Shown here: positions 43,816 to 52,917 of the stretch, piece by piece
Position numbering within the stretch: the stretch's first letter is position 1
Layout of the letters: every line of letters begins with the position of its first letter
DNA from: Ruminococcus sp. FC2018
GTDB taxonomy: Bacteria; Bacillota; Clostridia; Oscillospirales; Ruminococcaceae
Direction of reading: 5' to 3'
Length of the DNA stretch: 64,000 bases
Assembly: GCF_000621805.1 (NCBI RefSeq)
Contig: NZ_JHXH01000010.1
Coordinates: forward strand, 1-64,000
Translations under genes and position numbers: made by a program
The notes under the pieces: model-generated
Told to the model about the DNA's origin: nothing
Seen by the model: the letters and a program-made list of their open reading frames with translations, nothing else
The model's database searches: none

Positions 43816-44538
43816 TTACATCATTGAGTTTTGCATGGATCTTTTGATCTTTATTGCAGCTATTGTGAAAATCAGGCTTACTATGAAAAAGATCCCGCTG
43901 ATCAAGCCCACAGCAAGCATAACTATACCGTCTTGCTTTTCATCGTAGAATTCCCCGGGATCTGCCGGGTTTATATGCAGCTGTACCACATCGCCTATCT
44001 GATATTTGGCAGGTCGATTTCCAATGCTGTTTTTCTTTTTATAGCTTTGTCCGTCGTACTCGTATTGGAAAACCGGGTAGTAGGAATAACGTCCGTTATC
44101 GTCTTTGCTGCCCTTGATATTGTCAACAACTACGGCTCTGACCTCCTCGGTGCAGCGGTCATAGCTTGCACGCATGGACCACACCACGAGAAACATTATC
44201 CCTGCAAGTACCAGACTTATCATGAAAAACACCACTGCAAAGATGGTACACAGTTTTTTTGTGGCTGAGGGATCTCTGCGCACAGGTGTTCCGTTTATCT
44301 TATATGCTGCAAACTTTGGCGTATAGACATTTTGTTGTGCTCCACGGTAAGGTCCGCCGTAATTCTGCGCAGTATATCCTCCCTGGGGAGGGTAGCCGCC
44401 GTTTTGCATATATGTTTGTTTCATCGGCTCGGCAGGTCGTGCCCTGCTCACACCGTCCTGCATACCCATTTGCCTTTGAAGCTCTTGCTCATGAGCCTCG
44501 GCTCTTCTCAAGGCGTCATCGTAATCGTTATAAGCCAT
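43816..44538 (-). CDS. DUF3592-type membrane protein
   Basis: The 240-residue protein has a polar N-terminus rich in Gly, Pro, Tyr and Gln (about 45-75), a membrane helix (about 97-120), a DUF3592-like beta domain (about 130-200, with YYPVFQYEYDGQSY and YQIGDVVQLHINPADPGEFY) and a second helix (about 205-232). The domain is thought to be outside the membrane between the helices. No function is assigned to the family. It has its own promoter (44564-44592). Confidence 0.83.
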   Translation of the reverse strand: MAYNDYDDALRRAEAHEQELQRQMGMQDGVSRARPAEPMKQTYMQNGGYPPQGGYTAQNYGGPYRGAQQNVYTPKFAAYKINGTPVRRDPSATKKLCTIFAVVFFMISLVLAGIMFLVVWSMRASYDRCTEEVRAVVVDNIKGSKDDNGRYSYYPVFQYEYDGQSYKKKNSIGNRPAKYQIGDVVQLHINPADPGEFYDEKQDGIVMLAVGLISGIFFIVSLIFTIAAIKIKRSMQNSMM

Positions 44539-44563
44539 TGTGATCTCCTCCGTTATCGGTTAT

Positions 44564-44592
44564 ATTATAACTTATTTTTCCGCTGATTTCAA
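44564..44592 (-). promoter_or_regulatory. Promoter of the DUF3592 gene
   Basis: Leftward TTGAAA, 17 bases, TATAAT. Confidence 0.87.
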
Positions 44593-44620
44593 GAGAATAG
44601 GATATATTTTTGAAAAATAC

Positions 44621-44649
44621 TTGCCAAGGCGAGCATCATAGGTTATAAT
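44621..44649 (+). promoter_or_regulatory. Rubredoxin promoter
   Basis: TTGCCA, 17 bases, TATAAT, 26 bases before the ATG. Confidence 0.85.
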
Positions 44650-44675
44650 AGTAAAAAAAACAGGGAGGTGAAAAA

Positions 44676-44831
44676 ATGAAATATGTTTGCAATGTATGCG
44701 GATATATCTACGATCCACAGGAGGGCGCTGTGGATGCAGGAGTCGCTGCCGGCACAAAGTGGGAGGACGTTCCCGAGGATTTTGTATGTCCTTTGTGCGG
44801 AGTGGGCAAAGAAGATTTCAGCCCGGCTTAA
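44676..44831 (+). CDS. rub: Rubredoxin
   Basis: A 51-residue electron carrier with one iron held by four Cys: [12 protein letters not shown] near the start and [12 protein letters not shown] near the end. The WEDVPEDF segment is typical. GGGAGGTG precedes ATG. It is transcribed alone, and probably passes electrons to oxygen or peroxide reductases in this anaerobe; no such partner is adjacent. Confidence 0.96.
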   Translation: MKYVCNVCGYIYDPQEGAVDAGVAAGTKWEDVPEDFVCPLCGVGKEDFSPA

Positions 44832-44845
44832 TAATTGAACAACAA

Positions 44846-44877
44846 CAAGGCGCAGGATATTCCCTGTGCCTTTTTCT
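44846..44877 (+). terminator. Rubredoxin terminator
   Basis: Stem AAGGCGCAGG / CCTGTGCCTT followed by T-rich sequence. Confidence 0.87.
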
Positions 44878-44949
44878 TATAATCACGACCTGTGTCCCGC
44901 CTCGGTCTTGCTTGAATGACGGGGCGATGCCCCTTATTGAACGCAAAAA

Positions 44950-44983
44950 CCGCCTGTGAGCCATGCCCGCAGACGGTATTGTT
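44950..44983 (-). terminator. Terminator of the GGDEF-EAL gene
   Basis: Leftward ACCGTCTG / CAGGCGGT followed by TTTTTG. Confidence 0.82.
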
Positions 44984-44986
44984 ATT

Positions 44987-47275
44987 TTATTGTGCCTGCT
45001 TGTGAACGTAGGTCTCAAACTGGTCCACAGGCATTGGCTTTGCGAAATAATATCCCTGGAACATCTTACAATTCATATCCGAAAGCATACGGTACTGGTC
45101 CTTTGTTTCAACGCCCTCTGTGAGGGAGGAGATGCCAAGGTCGTCGGACAGGCTTATGATATTTCGGAGTATAGTCTGAGCCTTGTCGCTGTCCTGGGAA
45201 CTTCCCAGGAACTTCATATCTATCTTCAGAACGTCAACAGGTATATCCTTGAGCATATTAAGGGAGGAATAACCGCTTCCGAAGTCGTCCATTTCAACGA
45301 TAAAGCCCTCATTGCGAAGCTCGTTGAGGATCTTTATACGCTCGTCGATGTCGTTCATCATAACTGTTTCGGTTATCTCGATGCGAAGCCGCTTAGGTTC
45401 GATCCCGAACTCCTCAACAAGGTTGTGTATCTCGGCTTTGACGTCCATAAAGTAGAAGTCCTTGGGGGAGATGTTTACGGATATAAACATTTCCTTGTCT
45501 ATCTGCTGCCAGCGTGAAAGTATCTCGCAGGCACTGCGCCACATATGTTTATCGACCTCGACGATAAGACCGTTCTTTTCAAAATACGGGATAAATGATG
45601 CAGGAGACAAAAATCCTCTGTCCGGGTGATTCCAGCGTGCAAGAGCCTCTGCGCCAACAACTTTTCCGGAGTCGTCCACGATAGGCTGAAGGTACGGGAC
45701 CATCTGATTTCTGGTGATGGCATGCTGAAGCTGGGTGGAAATATGCTGGTTCCATTTTGCCTTTTCACGCAGTTCGTCATCATAGTATGCTACATGTGCT
45801 TTGTACTCGTCCTTTATTGTAGTCAAAGCAAGGTGCGCTCTGTCAAACATTACCGAAACATCGGTGTCCGCCTCGGTGACTTCGTACACACCCAGGTGGA
45901 TAAAAAGGCTGTGCTCGATATTTCCGTCGGTGACCACATAATTGGAAAGGGTACGTTCCACACGGTCCGGGTCAAACTCGGATTTTGGCATAAGCACACC
46001 GAACTTGTCTCCACCCATTCTTCCGTAAACGCAGCGGGAGGACATATCTGCACGTATCCATTCTGCGATATGCTTCAAGGTAAAGTCGCCGAAGGAGTTG
46101 CTGAAGATATCGTTTACTATCTTGAAGTTCTTTACGTCGATAAAGATTATATAATAAGTCGTGTCCTTATTCTCTTTCAGCTCTTTCTGGATGCTCCTGA
46201 AAAGCATTTCACGGTTGTAAAGTCCGGTAAGGGTATCGTGGGTAGCGTTGTATTTCTCCCGTTCAATCAAAAGCTGGTCGCTGGTATTGTCACGAATACT
46301 GAGGAACGAGCCGGAGTTTGCATTCTTATCTGATGAAATGCTGTGCTTGTCAAGGATATAATGCTTTGCGTTTTCTCCCGATCCTATGACCTTATGCCTT
46401 ACCCAGTTTTCTCTGTCAAGCTCAAGGTCACCGAACATTTCCCTGAGCTTTTGCGGCACATGGTCAAAGGACCCTTCCTGGATATTCAGAAGATTCTTGC
46501 CCGGGTCGTTTGCCCAGATGCACCTTTGATTGGGGTCAAAGAACAACAGGGCTTCCGGCATATCAGATGCCATATTGGCAAGCATATTGTCAAGAAGCCG
46601 CATTGGTCGGTAAAAAATGGCGAAGTAGAAAATCAATATCCCGAAAACTCCGAACCCTATCATTGAGCGGTCGATAGGGGTACGGGAGAAAATGTAAAAG
46701 CTTTGCCATACACACTCAACCACCATGGATAGCAGGATTATAGCATATTTCTCACGGTATACCTTGGGCATTTTGATCGACATCATAAGGAATATCGCCA
46801 TTATAGCCACCAGTATGCTGTAATCTACCACACGGTGTACGGTCTGTCCCCAGTGGGCAATAAAGCGGTAGTAGGGGCGACCTTCCACGAGTATTTCTTC
46901 AAGGGTGAAAGCGTGGTGAAATATGGGATTGAGCATCATCTGCAATACATCAGCCCCAAGGGCAACATAAGCGGCTTTTGGAACTTTCTGCCCTTTGCCG
47001 CCGCCATCGCAGTACTTCACGGTAAAATTCGTCAGTGCCAGCATGACCACGTCCATGCCAAGGAAGTAGAAGTAAAAACCCACAGCTGAAAGTGTGGGGC
47101 TGGAAGAAAGCAGTACAAGAAGATTTCCAAGGATCGGAGGTATAAGCGCCGCATCAAGCCATGCAACGGCGTTGGATACGATATTTCTTTTGTTTGTACG
47201 ATGAGCAATGACAACAAAAACTGTCAGCAGAATTATCATAGCAGCATAGACCATTGCAAAAGCTGTACGCATCAT
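44987..47275 (-). CDS. GGDEF-EAL protein with 7-helix membrane sensor
   Basis: The 762-residue protein has seven membrane helices (1-230), a PAS-like region (about 235-350), a GGDEF domain (about 360-500) and an EAL domain (about 520-760). The GGDEF site reads GGDKF (about 423), with Lys in place of the Glu needed for cyclase activity, so this domain is probably a GTP-binding regulator. The EAL site is complete (EALARW, EITE, DDFGSGYSS, EGVET), so cyclic-di-GMP hydrolysis is expected. The gene diverges from another EAL gene. AGGGAGGTG precedes Met1/Met2; either could be the start. Confidence 0.92.
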   Translation of the reverse strand: MMRTAFAMVYAAMIILLTVFVVIAHRTNKRNIVSNAVAWLDAALIPPILGNLLVLLSSSPTLSAVGFYFYFLGMDVVMLALTNFTVKYCDGGGKGQKVPKAAYVALGADVLQMMLNPIFHHAFTLEEILVEGRPYYRFIAHWGQTVHRVVDYSILVAIMAIFLMMSIKMPKVYREKYAIILLSMVVECVWQSFYIFSRTPIDRSMIGFGVFGILIFYFAIFYRPMRLLDNMLANMASDMPEALLFFDPNQRCIWANDPGKNLLNIQEGSFDHVPQKLREMFGDLELDRENWVRHKVIGSGENAKHYILDKHSISSDKNANSGSFLSIRDNTSDQLLIEREKYNATHDTLTGLYNREMLFRSIQKELKENKDTTYYIIFIDVKNFKIVNDIFSNSFGDFTLKHIAEWIRADMSSRCVYGRMGGDKFGVLMPKSEFDPDRVERTLSNYVVTDGNIEHSLFIHLGVYEVTEADTDVSVMFDRAHLALTTIKDEYKAHVAYYDDELREKAKWNQHISTQLQHAITRNQMVPYLQPIVDDSGKVVGAEALARWNHPDRGFLSPASFIPYFEKNGLIVEVDKHMWRSACEILSRWQQIDKEMFISVNISPKDFYFMDVKAEIHNLVEEFGIEPKRLRIEITETVMMNDIDERIKILNELRNEGFIVEMDDFGSGYSSLNMLKDIPVDVLKIDMKFLGSSQDSDKAQTILRNIISLSDDLGISSLTEGVETKDQYRMLSDMNCKMFQGYYFAKPMPVDQFETYVHKQAQ

Positions 47276-47638
47276 ACTTCACCTCCCTTTCTTAACAATA
47301 GTCACAACTCTTCTCTTTGAGTTTAACATCAAATTATTAATAATTAAATGTATTTTTGCAAATTAGCCGTAAAAGTGCATAAATTTTAATCTATGCGAAA
47401 ACGTTTTCTGGGTATCTTGCACAATCTGAGGAGAGGATAAATGTAATAAAAATCAATAACTGCAAAAAATCTCCCCGCCGGCAGCGTGAAGGCAAATGGA
47501 TCTGTGGGTAAAATGCTATAAAAACAGTAGTAAAAACCGTCAAAAATAACGTTGACATCGGATGTTTTTTTGTGCTAAAATTACAGTGAGAAACTGTAGT
47601 CGTTTTTTCGATCATTTTATACATTTGAGGTTAAGATT
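47276..47638. other. Intergenic region between the two EAL genes
   Basis: AT-rich, no gene. A rightward promoter TTGACA-N18-TAAAAT is at 47552-47581. The leftward promoter is not clear; TTGCAA-N17-AATAAT (about 47327-47356) is a weak candidate. AAACGTTTTCT near 47398 is partly palindromic and resembles a LacI-type half-site, but pairing is incomplete. Confidence 0.5.
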
Positions 47639-50600
47639 ATGGCAGAAAAAAGAAAGCGGATAGCACTTTTCGTGGGACAAGCCGACGAGGGATATCAGAG
47701 CAATATCATAAGCGGATTCCTGGAAAGAGCATTTGAATATGACCTTGATGCGTGTGTTTTCTCCATGTACCGAAAGTACCAGGACACAGCCGAGCGTGAG
47801 CTGGGTGAGTCTAATATCTTTGCGCTTATGCGTCCTGAGGACTATGACGGTGCGGTGATCCTTGAAGACAGCATACAGACGGCAGGGGCAGCAAAGGGGC
47901 TGGAAGAAAGGCTGCATGAGCAGTTTGGTGATAAGCCCGTGCTTGTTGTGGAACAAGACAGCCCGTATTTCCCGTATGTATTCACTGACGGCTACAATGC
48001 CATGGTGGAGCTGGTGGATCATCTTATCGAGGTACACGGCTATAAAGATATTGCTTTTCTTGCCGGTAAACGCTGGCACAAGCACTCCATAACCAGAGCC
48101 AATGCATACCGTGCGTCCATGGAGGCACACGGGCTTGAGCCAAGAGAGGACAGGACTATCTACGGAGACTTCTGGTACAGCAGCGGTGAGGTATGCGCAG
48201 ACCAGCTTATGGGCAAGGGCAGAGAGCTGCCACAGGCAGTAGTTTGCGCAAACGATGCCATGGCGATCGGTCTTTGCAAGGCATTTGAAAAGCGTGGGGT
48301 AAGAGTCCCCGAGGACGTGGCTGTGGTGAGCTATGACTCTACATACGAGGGACAGACAAGCCCCAAGCCGATAACCTCATCACTTGTTCCTGCGGTGGAG
48401 CTGGGGCATTATGCTGCGGATTATATACATAACAGTCTTAGCGGAAAGCAGACTCCGCCTTTTGAACACAAACCAAAACTCGTTATCGGTCAGACCTGCG
48501 GCTGCACGGAAATGACAATACCCCAGTACAGTGCCAACAGAGAAAAGTGGGGTACCGAAATATCCGAGGAGGGCTACGACTCTGTTTTTAATTCCATTGC
48601 GGAAAACCTTATGGCGCAGACAGACCTGCAGGAGTTTTTAAGCGTCATATACTCCTATGCATACCAGATAAGTGATGCACAGAGCTTTTATCTGTGCCTG
48701 TGCCCCCTGTGGGAGCATATGGGCGCAGATGCGGGGATCCATGTGAAAAACACAGGCTATCCCGACAGAATGATATGTGCCGTAAGATATAACAGCGACC
48801 GCAAGGACGGTATTGTCGGACTGGATACGGTGTTTGACACCAGAGAACTGCTGCCGGGACTGTTTGAGAAAAGCGACCACCCGCAGGCTTGCTTTTTCAC
48901 TCCGCTGTTTTTTGCAAACGAGTGCTACGGCTACGCTGCGGTGAATTACGGTGGCAAGGCACGGAGCTATGACGATGTTTACCGCCGCTGGATAGCAACT
49001 GTATCCAGGGGCTTTGAAGCTCTGCGATGCAGGATGATAAGCAACAATCTGCAAGACAAGCTGGATAAAATGCGCAGCAGCAAGTTTGCAGGCGGTGCGG
49101 CTTATGAGAGCCTCAGCGAGGAGGAAAAGAAGGACTACGACCTAGTCGGAAAGATACTTGACGACAATCTTCTTACCTACTACTTCCAGCCTATCGTCAA
49201 GGTTTCCGATGCAAGCATTTATTCCTACGAGGCACTTATGCGTTCAAACACATTAAAGCGCATATCCCCTCTTGACATGATAAAATATGCCAATATGCAA
49301 AGCAGACTCAGCGACATTGAAACTGCCACATTCCTTAACGTGCTGGAAATAATAAGCAAGAGCAGGGACATTATCGGAAAAGCCAAGGTGTTTATCAACA
49401 GCATACCGGGCGTTCCGGTGAACAGTGTCGAGTACCAGCGCATTGAGGAGTATCTGGGGAAGAATTCGGATGTTGTGGTGGTGGAGCTTACGGAAGAAGC
49501 CGAGCTGGACGATGAGCAGCTTAAAAAACAAAAGGACTTTTTCACAAGACTGCATCTGGAGATAGCGGTAGACGATTACGGCACAGGCTATTCCAATGTA
49601 AACAATCTGCTGAGGTATATGCCCAACTATGTAAAGATAGACCGTGCACTTCTCAGCGAAATAGATACAAAGCCGCAAAAACAGCACTTTGTCAGAGAGA
49701 TAATCGGTTTTTGCCATGACAATAATATAATGGCACTGGCAGAGGGCGTTGAAACAGTGGAGGAGCTGCGCACGGTGATACACCTGGGTGCAGACCTTAT
49801 CCAGGGCTACTATACCGCAAAGCCGTCGGCAAACCTTATCCCTCAGATAGACGAGAAGGTAAGGGGGGAGATAAAGTCCTTCTATCAGGAGCGTCTGGAC
49901 GGCAGCACCAAGCAGATATATGTTGCCGGAAAGACAAACAGAATATCACTTGTCTCCCTGTCAAAGGACGGATGTACGGATATTGTTGTGGGCAGAGGAA
50001 CCATGGTATACAAGGACTTCTCCATATTCGGAACACCTGGTGCAAAAACCAATATCCACGTTATAGTTGAACCTGGGTATATCGGCAGGATCGACCTTGA
50101 AAGCGCATATTTTTCCAACGTGAAAAATCGCCCCTGCATCGAGCTTTCCTCCGGGTGCGATGTTACCCTTTCCATCGAGGGCGACAACATTCTCAACAAC
50201 GGCGGCATCCTCGTTCCCAAGGATTCAAGGCTTACTATTGAGGGCGGCGGAAACCTTAAAATATCCGTCAACAGTGCAGACTATTCCGGCATCGGCGGTC
50301 ACACCGACCAGCAGCACGGAGAGATAGTATTTGAACAGGACGGTATTGTGGATATAAGCTGCCGGGGAGTATGCGGCACCTGCATAGGCTCGGGTCTTGG
50401 CGGAATCATAAAGATAAACCGTGGACAGTATGAGCTGAAAGCAACGGGAGAAAACGGGGTCGCTATCGGTACTACATCAGGCGAGAGCGAGCTTGACATA
50501 ACCACCTGCAATATTTCCATTGAGCTTGCCACGGTACACGGTGCAGGCATCGGTTCTCAGTCAGGAAAGTGCAGGGTAAACATTGCAAAATCCTCTGTAT

Positions 50601-50992
50601 CCATTTCAGGAACAGGAACGGACGTTGTTGCTGTGGGCACGGTGACCGGCGAACAGGCACAGGTGCATTTATCCGACTCGATGCTTGATATAAATATGAG
50701 TGCGGACAGGACCACTGCGCTGGGTGCGCTTAACGCAGGCTCTATGGTTAAGGCAAAGGACGCATCGCTCAGGATAGAGATGGCAGGAGAAAAATCCCTT
50801 GTCTTTGGCGGTTACAGCGAGCAGACTGATGTTGAACTGCTTGGCACCGACACCAGAGCGGTGGTGCATAATTCCTGCGGAAGGGACACCTACGCAAAGG
50901 ATGAGAACGTGCGTATAGTAAACGGCAGGCGAAAGATCGTGGTCAACGACAAGGAGATACAGCGAGAGCTTGTTTTCGATTACAAACAATAA
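47639..50992 (+). CDS. LacI-type sensor / EAL phosphodiesterase / beta-rich tail protein
   Basis: This protein of 1117 residues has an unusual order. Residues 1-275 form a LacI-type periplasmic-binding fold (RIALFVGQADEGYQSNIISG..., VVCANDAMAIGLC, VVSYDST) without the DNA-binding headpiece. Residues about 300-470 look like a GAF-like sensor. Residues about 505-745 form an EAL domain with complete motifs (EALMR at 530, ELTEEAEL, DDYGTGYSN, KIDRALL, EGVET), so c-di-GMP hydrolysis is likely. Residues about 770-1117 are beta-rich repeats with many Gly and Ser, like a right-handed helix. No signal peptide or membrane segment is present, so all parts should be cytoplasmic. A sugar-like ligand may control the enzyme. 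Confidence 0.85.
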   Translation: MAEKRKRIALFVGQADEGYQSNIISGFLERAFEYDLDACVFSMYRKYQDTAERELGESNIFALMRPEDYDGAVILEDSIQTAGAAKGLEERLHEQFGDKPVLVVEQDSPYFPYVFTDGYNAMVELVDHLIEVHGYKDIAFLAGKRWHKHSITRANAYRASMEAHGLEPREDRTIYGDFWYSSGEVCADQLMGKGRELPQAVVCANDAMAIGLCKAFEKRGVRVPEDVAVVSYDSTYEGQTSPKPITSSLVPAVELGHYAADYIHNSLSGKQTPPFEHKPKLVIGQTCGCTEMTIPQYSANREKWGTEISEEGYDSVFNSIAENLMAQTDLQEFLSVIYSYAYQISDAQSFYLCLCPLWEHMGADAGIHVKNTGYPDRMICAVRYNSDRKDGIVGLDTVFDTRELLPGLFEKSDHPQACFFTPLFFANECYGYAAVNYGGKARSYDDVYRRWIATVSRGFEALRCRMISNNLQDKLDKMRSSKFAGGAAYESLSEEEKKDYDLVGKILDDNLLTYYFQPIVKVSDASIYSYEALMRSNTLKRISPLDMIKYANMQSRLSDIETATFLNVLEIISKSRDIIGKAKVFINSIPGVPVNSVEYQRIEEYLGKNSDVVVVELTEEAELDDEQLKKQKDFFTRLHLEIAVDDYGTGYSNVNNLLRYMPNYVKIDRALLSEIDTKPQKQHFVREIIGFCHDNNIMALAEGVETVEELRTVIHLGADLIQGYYTAKPSANLIPQIDEKVRGEIKSFYQERLDGSTKQIYVAGKTNRISLVSLSKDGCTDIVVGRGTMVYKDFSIFGTPGAKTNIHVIVEPGYIGRIDLESAYFSNVKNRPCIELSSGCDVTLSIEGDNILNNGGILVPKDSRLTIEGGGNLKISVNSADYSGIGGHTDQQHGEIVFEQDGIVDISCRGVCGTCIGSGLGGIIKINRGQYELKATGENGVAIGTTSGESELDITTCNISIELATVHGAGIGSQSGKCRVNIAKSSVSISGTGTDVVAVGTVTGEQAQVHLSDSMLDINMSADRTTALGALNAGSMVKAKDASLRIEMAGEKSLVFGGYSEQTDVELLGTDTRAVVHNSCGRDTYAKDENVRIVNGRRKIVVNDKEIQRELVFDYKQ

Positions 50993-50997
50993 AAAAA

Positions 50998-51038
50998 CAC
51001 GGGCTGCTCCCGGCGGAGCGGTCCGTGATCTTTTTTAT
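50998..51038. terminator. Bidirectional terminator
   Basis: CACGG-GCTGCTCC / GGAGCGGT-CCGTG stem with A and T tracts on either side. Confidence 0.86.
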
Positions 51039-51859
51039 TGGTCCTGATTCAGCTTTTTGAAGGTCTGCACAGCTTCGTGCAGGGTAAAGTCGTCATCGTC
51101 GTAGGTATCGTCAAAGTCATAGGCTGCAAGCTCGTCCATTATTTCCAGCTGACGCTGCTGCAATTCCACCTGACGGCTCTGAAGCTCCTCCATTGTTTTG
51201 TAGTGGCGGTGCTTGTCGTAAAGTCTGAATGCGTCCCCAAGCTTACTTGCCTGCTTTGTTTTGAAAATATCTGTGATATAGTCAAGAGCTTCAAAGCTTC
51301 GGTAGCTTTCCGGAATAGCGTCAATTTCAAAGCCTTTCTCAAACTCCTCCAGCTCGCCTCTTGCCTTGTTGAGCATATCCAGTTTGATCCGCAGCTGTCT
51401 GTTGGTTTCCTCGGCTGTGCGTTTGATTTTTTTCTTTTTTAAGTCCATGGCAATTAGTACAATGATAGCCGAAAAAAAGACGATAAATGAAAATGTCATA
51501 GCAGCCGTGTTGTCCCATGCGAACTTGATCGTTATAAGAATAAAGACCACAGCCAGAAAGTGAAGGGGTATAATAAGCCAAGCCCATATGGGCAGGGCGG
51601 TAGGTGTCTGGGAAAGGGAAGTGACCTCATCGGCAAGGGCTGAAGTGTTTGAGCGCAGCTCCCTGTATTTTATAAGGTCCGCTTTGTATTTTGCGGTGGA
51701 CTTTGCCAGCTTTTCAGCTGAAAGCTGTTCATACCTGTCGGTAATTGCAGAGGCGGAGAATGTACTGCCGCAGAAGTGGCAGCTGACAGTCTTATCTCCC
51801 GGGGCAGGACTGAGGTTTGCGCCGCAGCTGGGACAGGTATACTTTATAAGCTCGCTCAT
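51035..51859 (-). CDS. Zinc-ribbon membrane protein with coiled coil
   Basis: The 274-residue protein begins with a zinc ribbon (CPSCGANL...CHFCGSTF, residues about 9-34), then a helix, two membrane segments (about 90-112 and 118-138) and a charged coiled coil that ends in an acidic stretch (DFDDTYDDDDF). No family name is recognised; zinc-ribbon membrane proteins of this form are common in Clostridia and lack assigned roles. It has its own promoter (51887-51915). Confidence 0.72.
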   Translation of the reverse strand: MSELIKYTCPSCGANLSPAPGDKTVSCHFCGSTFSASAITDRYEQLSAEKLAKSTAKYKADLIKYRELRSNTSALADEVTSLSQTPTALPIWAWLIIPLHFLAVVFILITIKFAWDNTAAMTFSFIVFFSAIIVLIAMDLKKKKIKRTAEETNRQLRIKLDMLNKARGELEEFEKGFEIDAIPESYRSFEALDYITDIFKTKQASKLGDAFRLYDKHRHYKTMEELQSRQVELQQRQLEIMDELAAYDFDDTYDDDDFTLHEAVQTFKKLNQDQ

Positions 51860-51886
51860 TTGATCACCCCTTTTGTGTTTTTAGAA

Positions 51887-51915
51887 ATTATATCACACCC
51901 ATGTTAAGGTGTCAA
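51887..51915 (-). promoter_or_regulatory. Promoter of the zinc-ribbon protein gene
   Basis: Leftward TTGACA, 17 bases, TATAAT with extended TGA. Confidence 0.9.
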
Positions 51916-51925
51916 CTCCGGCAAA

Positions 51926-51952
51926 ACAAAAGCCCGCATTTCCTGCGGGCGT
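51926..51952 (-). terminator. Flavodoxin gene terminator
   Basis: Leftward GCCCGCA / TGCGGGC stem followed by TTTTGTTTTG. Confidence 0.85.
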
Positions 51953-51957
51953 GTTTT

Positions 51958-52440
51958 TTATACCAGGGACTGTGCCCATTTTTTCAGCTCATCCTCGCTT
52001 ACGCCTGATGAGAAACGCTTGCCTTCGAGCACCTTTGCACCCTTGCCTACAACCGACTGCATATGCACGCCGGTGGAGCCGATCCCGCTGCTTCCGGATG
52101 TAACAAAGGGAACTATGGTCTTGCCTTTGAAATCGTATGCTTCAAGGAATGTATCGATAATGGACGGCTCTCTGTACCACCACACCGGGAAGCCCACAAA
52201 AATAACGTCTGCTGCGGCGATATCTGCTGCTGCGTCATTGTCCGCAAGAGCAGGACGGCAAGCTTCGTCGTTCATCTCCACGGAGCTTCTTGATGATTTG
52301 TCACGCCAGTCAAGATCCGCCTGGGTGTACGGAGTCTGTGGCTTTATCTCATAAGAGCCGGCATTGATAGCCTGTGCAAGTTTTTTTGCAACCTTTGCAG
52401 TGGTGCCGCTTGCGCTGAAATATGTTACAAATGAATTCAT
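51958..52440 (-). CDS. Flavodoxin (flavodoxin_4 type)
   Basis: A 160-residue FMN-binding protein. It begins with FVTYFSASGTTAKVA (FMN phosphate loop), then DVIFVGFPVWWYREP and PFVTSGSSGIG, typical of flavodoxins that appear as single-domain reductases in gut Clostridia. ATG 52440 is 11 bases after AAGGAG; TTG 52446 is an alternative at better spacing. It is transcribed alone. Confidence 0.9.
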   Translation of the reverse strand: MNSFVTYFSASGTTAKVAKKLAQAINAGSYEIKPQTPYTQADLDWRDKSSRSSVEMNDEACRPALADNDAAADIAAADVIFVGFPVWWYREPSIIDTFLEAYDFKGKTIVPFVTSGSSGIGSTGVHMQSVVGKGAKVLEGKRFSSGVSEDELKKWAQSLV

Positions 52441-52487
52441 GAACAATCACGCTCCTTTATATTATAAACACTTTATCCTACGCTCAT

Positions 52488-52516
52488 AGTTTAACACATA
52501 ATTATGAATTTTTCAA
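52488..52516 (-). promoter_or_regulatory. Flavodoxin gene promoter
   Basis: Leftward TTGAAA, 17 bases, TAAACT. Confidence 0.7.
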
Positions 52517-52565
52517 GCACAGCTGAGGCTAAAACAAAACCTCCCCGGGTATGGAGCGGCAGCTG

Positions 52566-52907
52566 TTATTTTATGATTATGCCCACCTTGGCAAACGCCT
52601 TTGAGGCTGTGACCTTATCAAGGGGAAAAAGCTTTGTGGAGCTTACAAGCTTATCCGAGTCGTATCTGAAAAACTCAGCATAATTCTCTGTAAAGTCCTT
52701 GTTTGAGTAGACCTTTGCCATAATGTATTTTTCCTTGACCGCATAATAGTTTACAGGCACAAGGGAAAGAATGGCTTTACAGTCGCTGTCCATATTGGCA
52801 GCTACCGTATCAAAGTCCTTGTCAACATAGTGTATCTGTCTGCATTTAAGCTCCTTCACCTTTTGGCGAAGTGGGTCCTTGGGTGCTTTTCTGAAAAAAG
52901 ATAGCAT
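52566..52907 (-). CDS. Hypothetical protein in the murT-gatD operon
   Basis: Not recognised. The 113-residue protein is soluble, basic at its start (FFRKAPKDPLRQKVKELK) and has alternating beta and helix, with VNYYAVKEKYIMAKVY in the middle. The ATG at 52907 was chosen because AAGG lies 8 bases upstream; GTG 52916 would add three residues. It begins 10 bases after gatD, so it is probably co-transcribed and may relate to cell-wall work, but there is no direct evidence. Confidence 0.55.
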   Translation of the reverse strand: MLSFFRKAPKDPLRQKVKELKCRQIHYVDKDFDTVAANMDSDCKAILSLVPVNYYAVKEKYIMAKVYSNKDFTENYAEFFRYDSDKLVSSTKLFPLDKVTASKAFAKVGIIIK

Positions 52908-52917
52908 ACTGTCCACC

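Noticed and set aside
47398-47415. LacI-type operator between the EAL genes
   Set aside because: Only one half-site is convincing, and the LacI-type protein there has no DNA-binding part.
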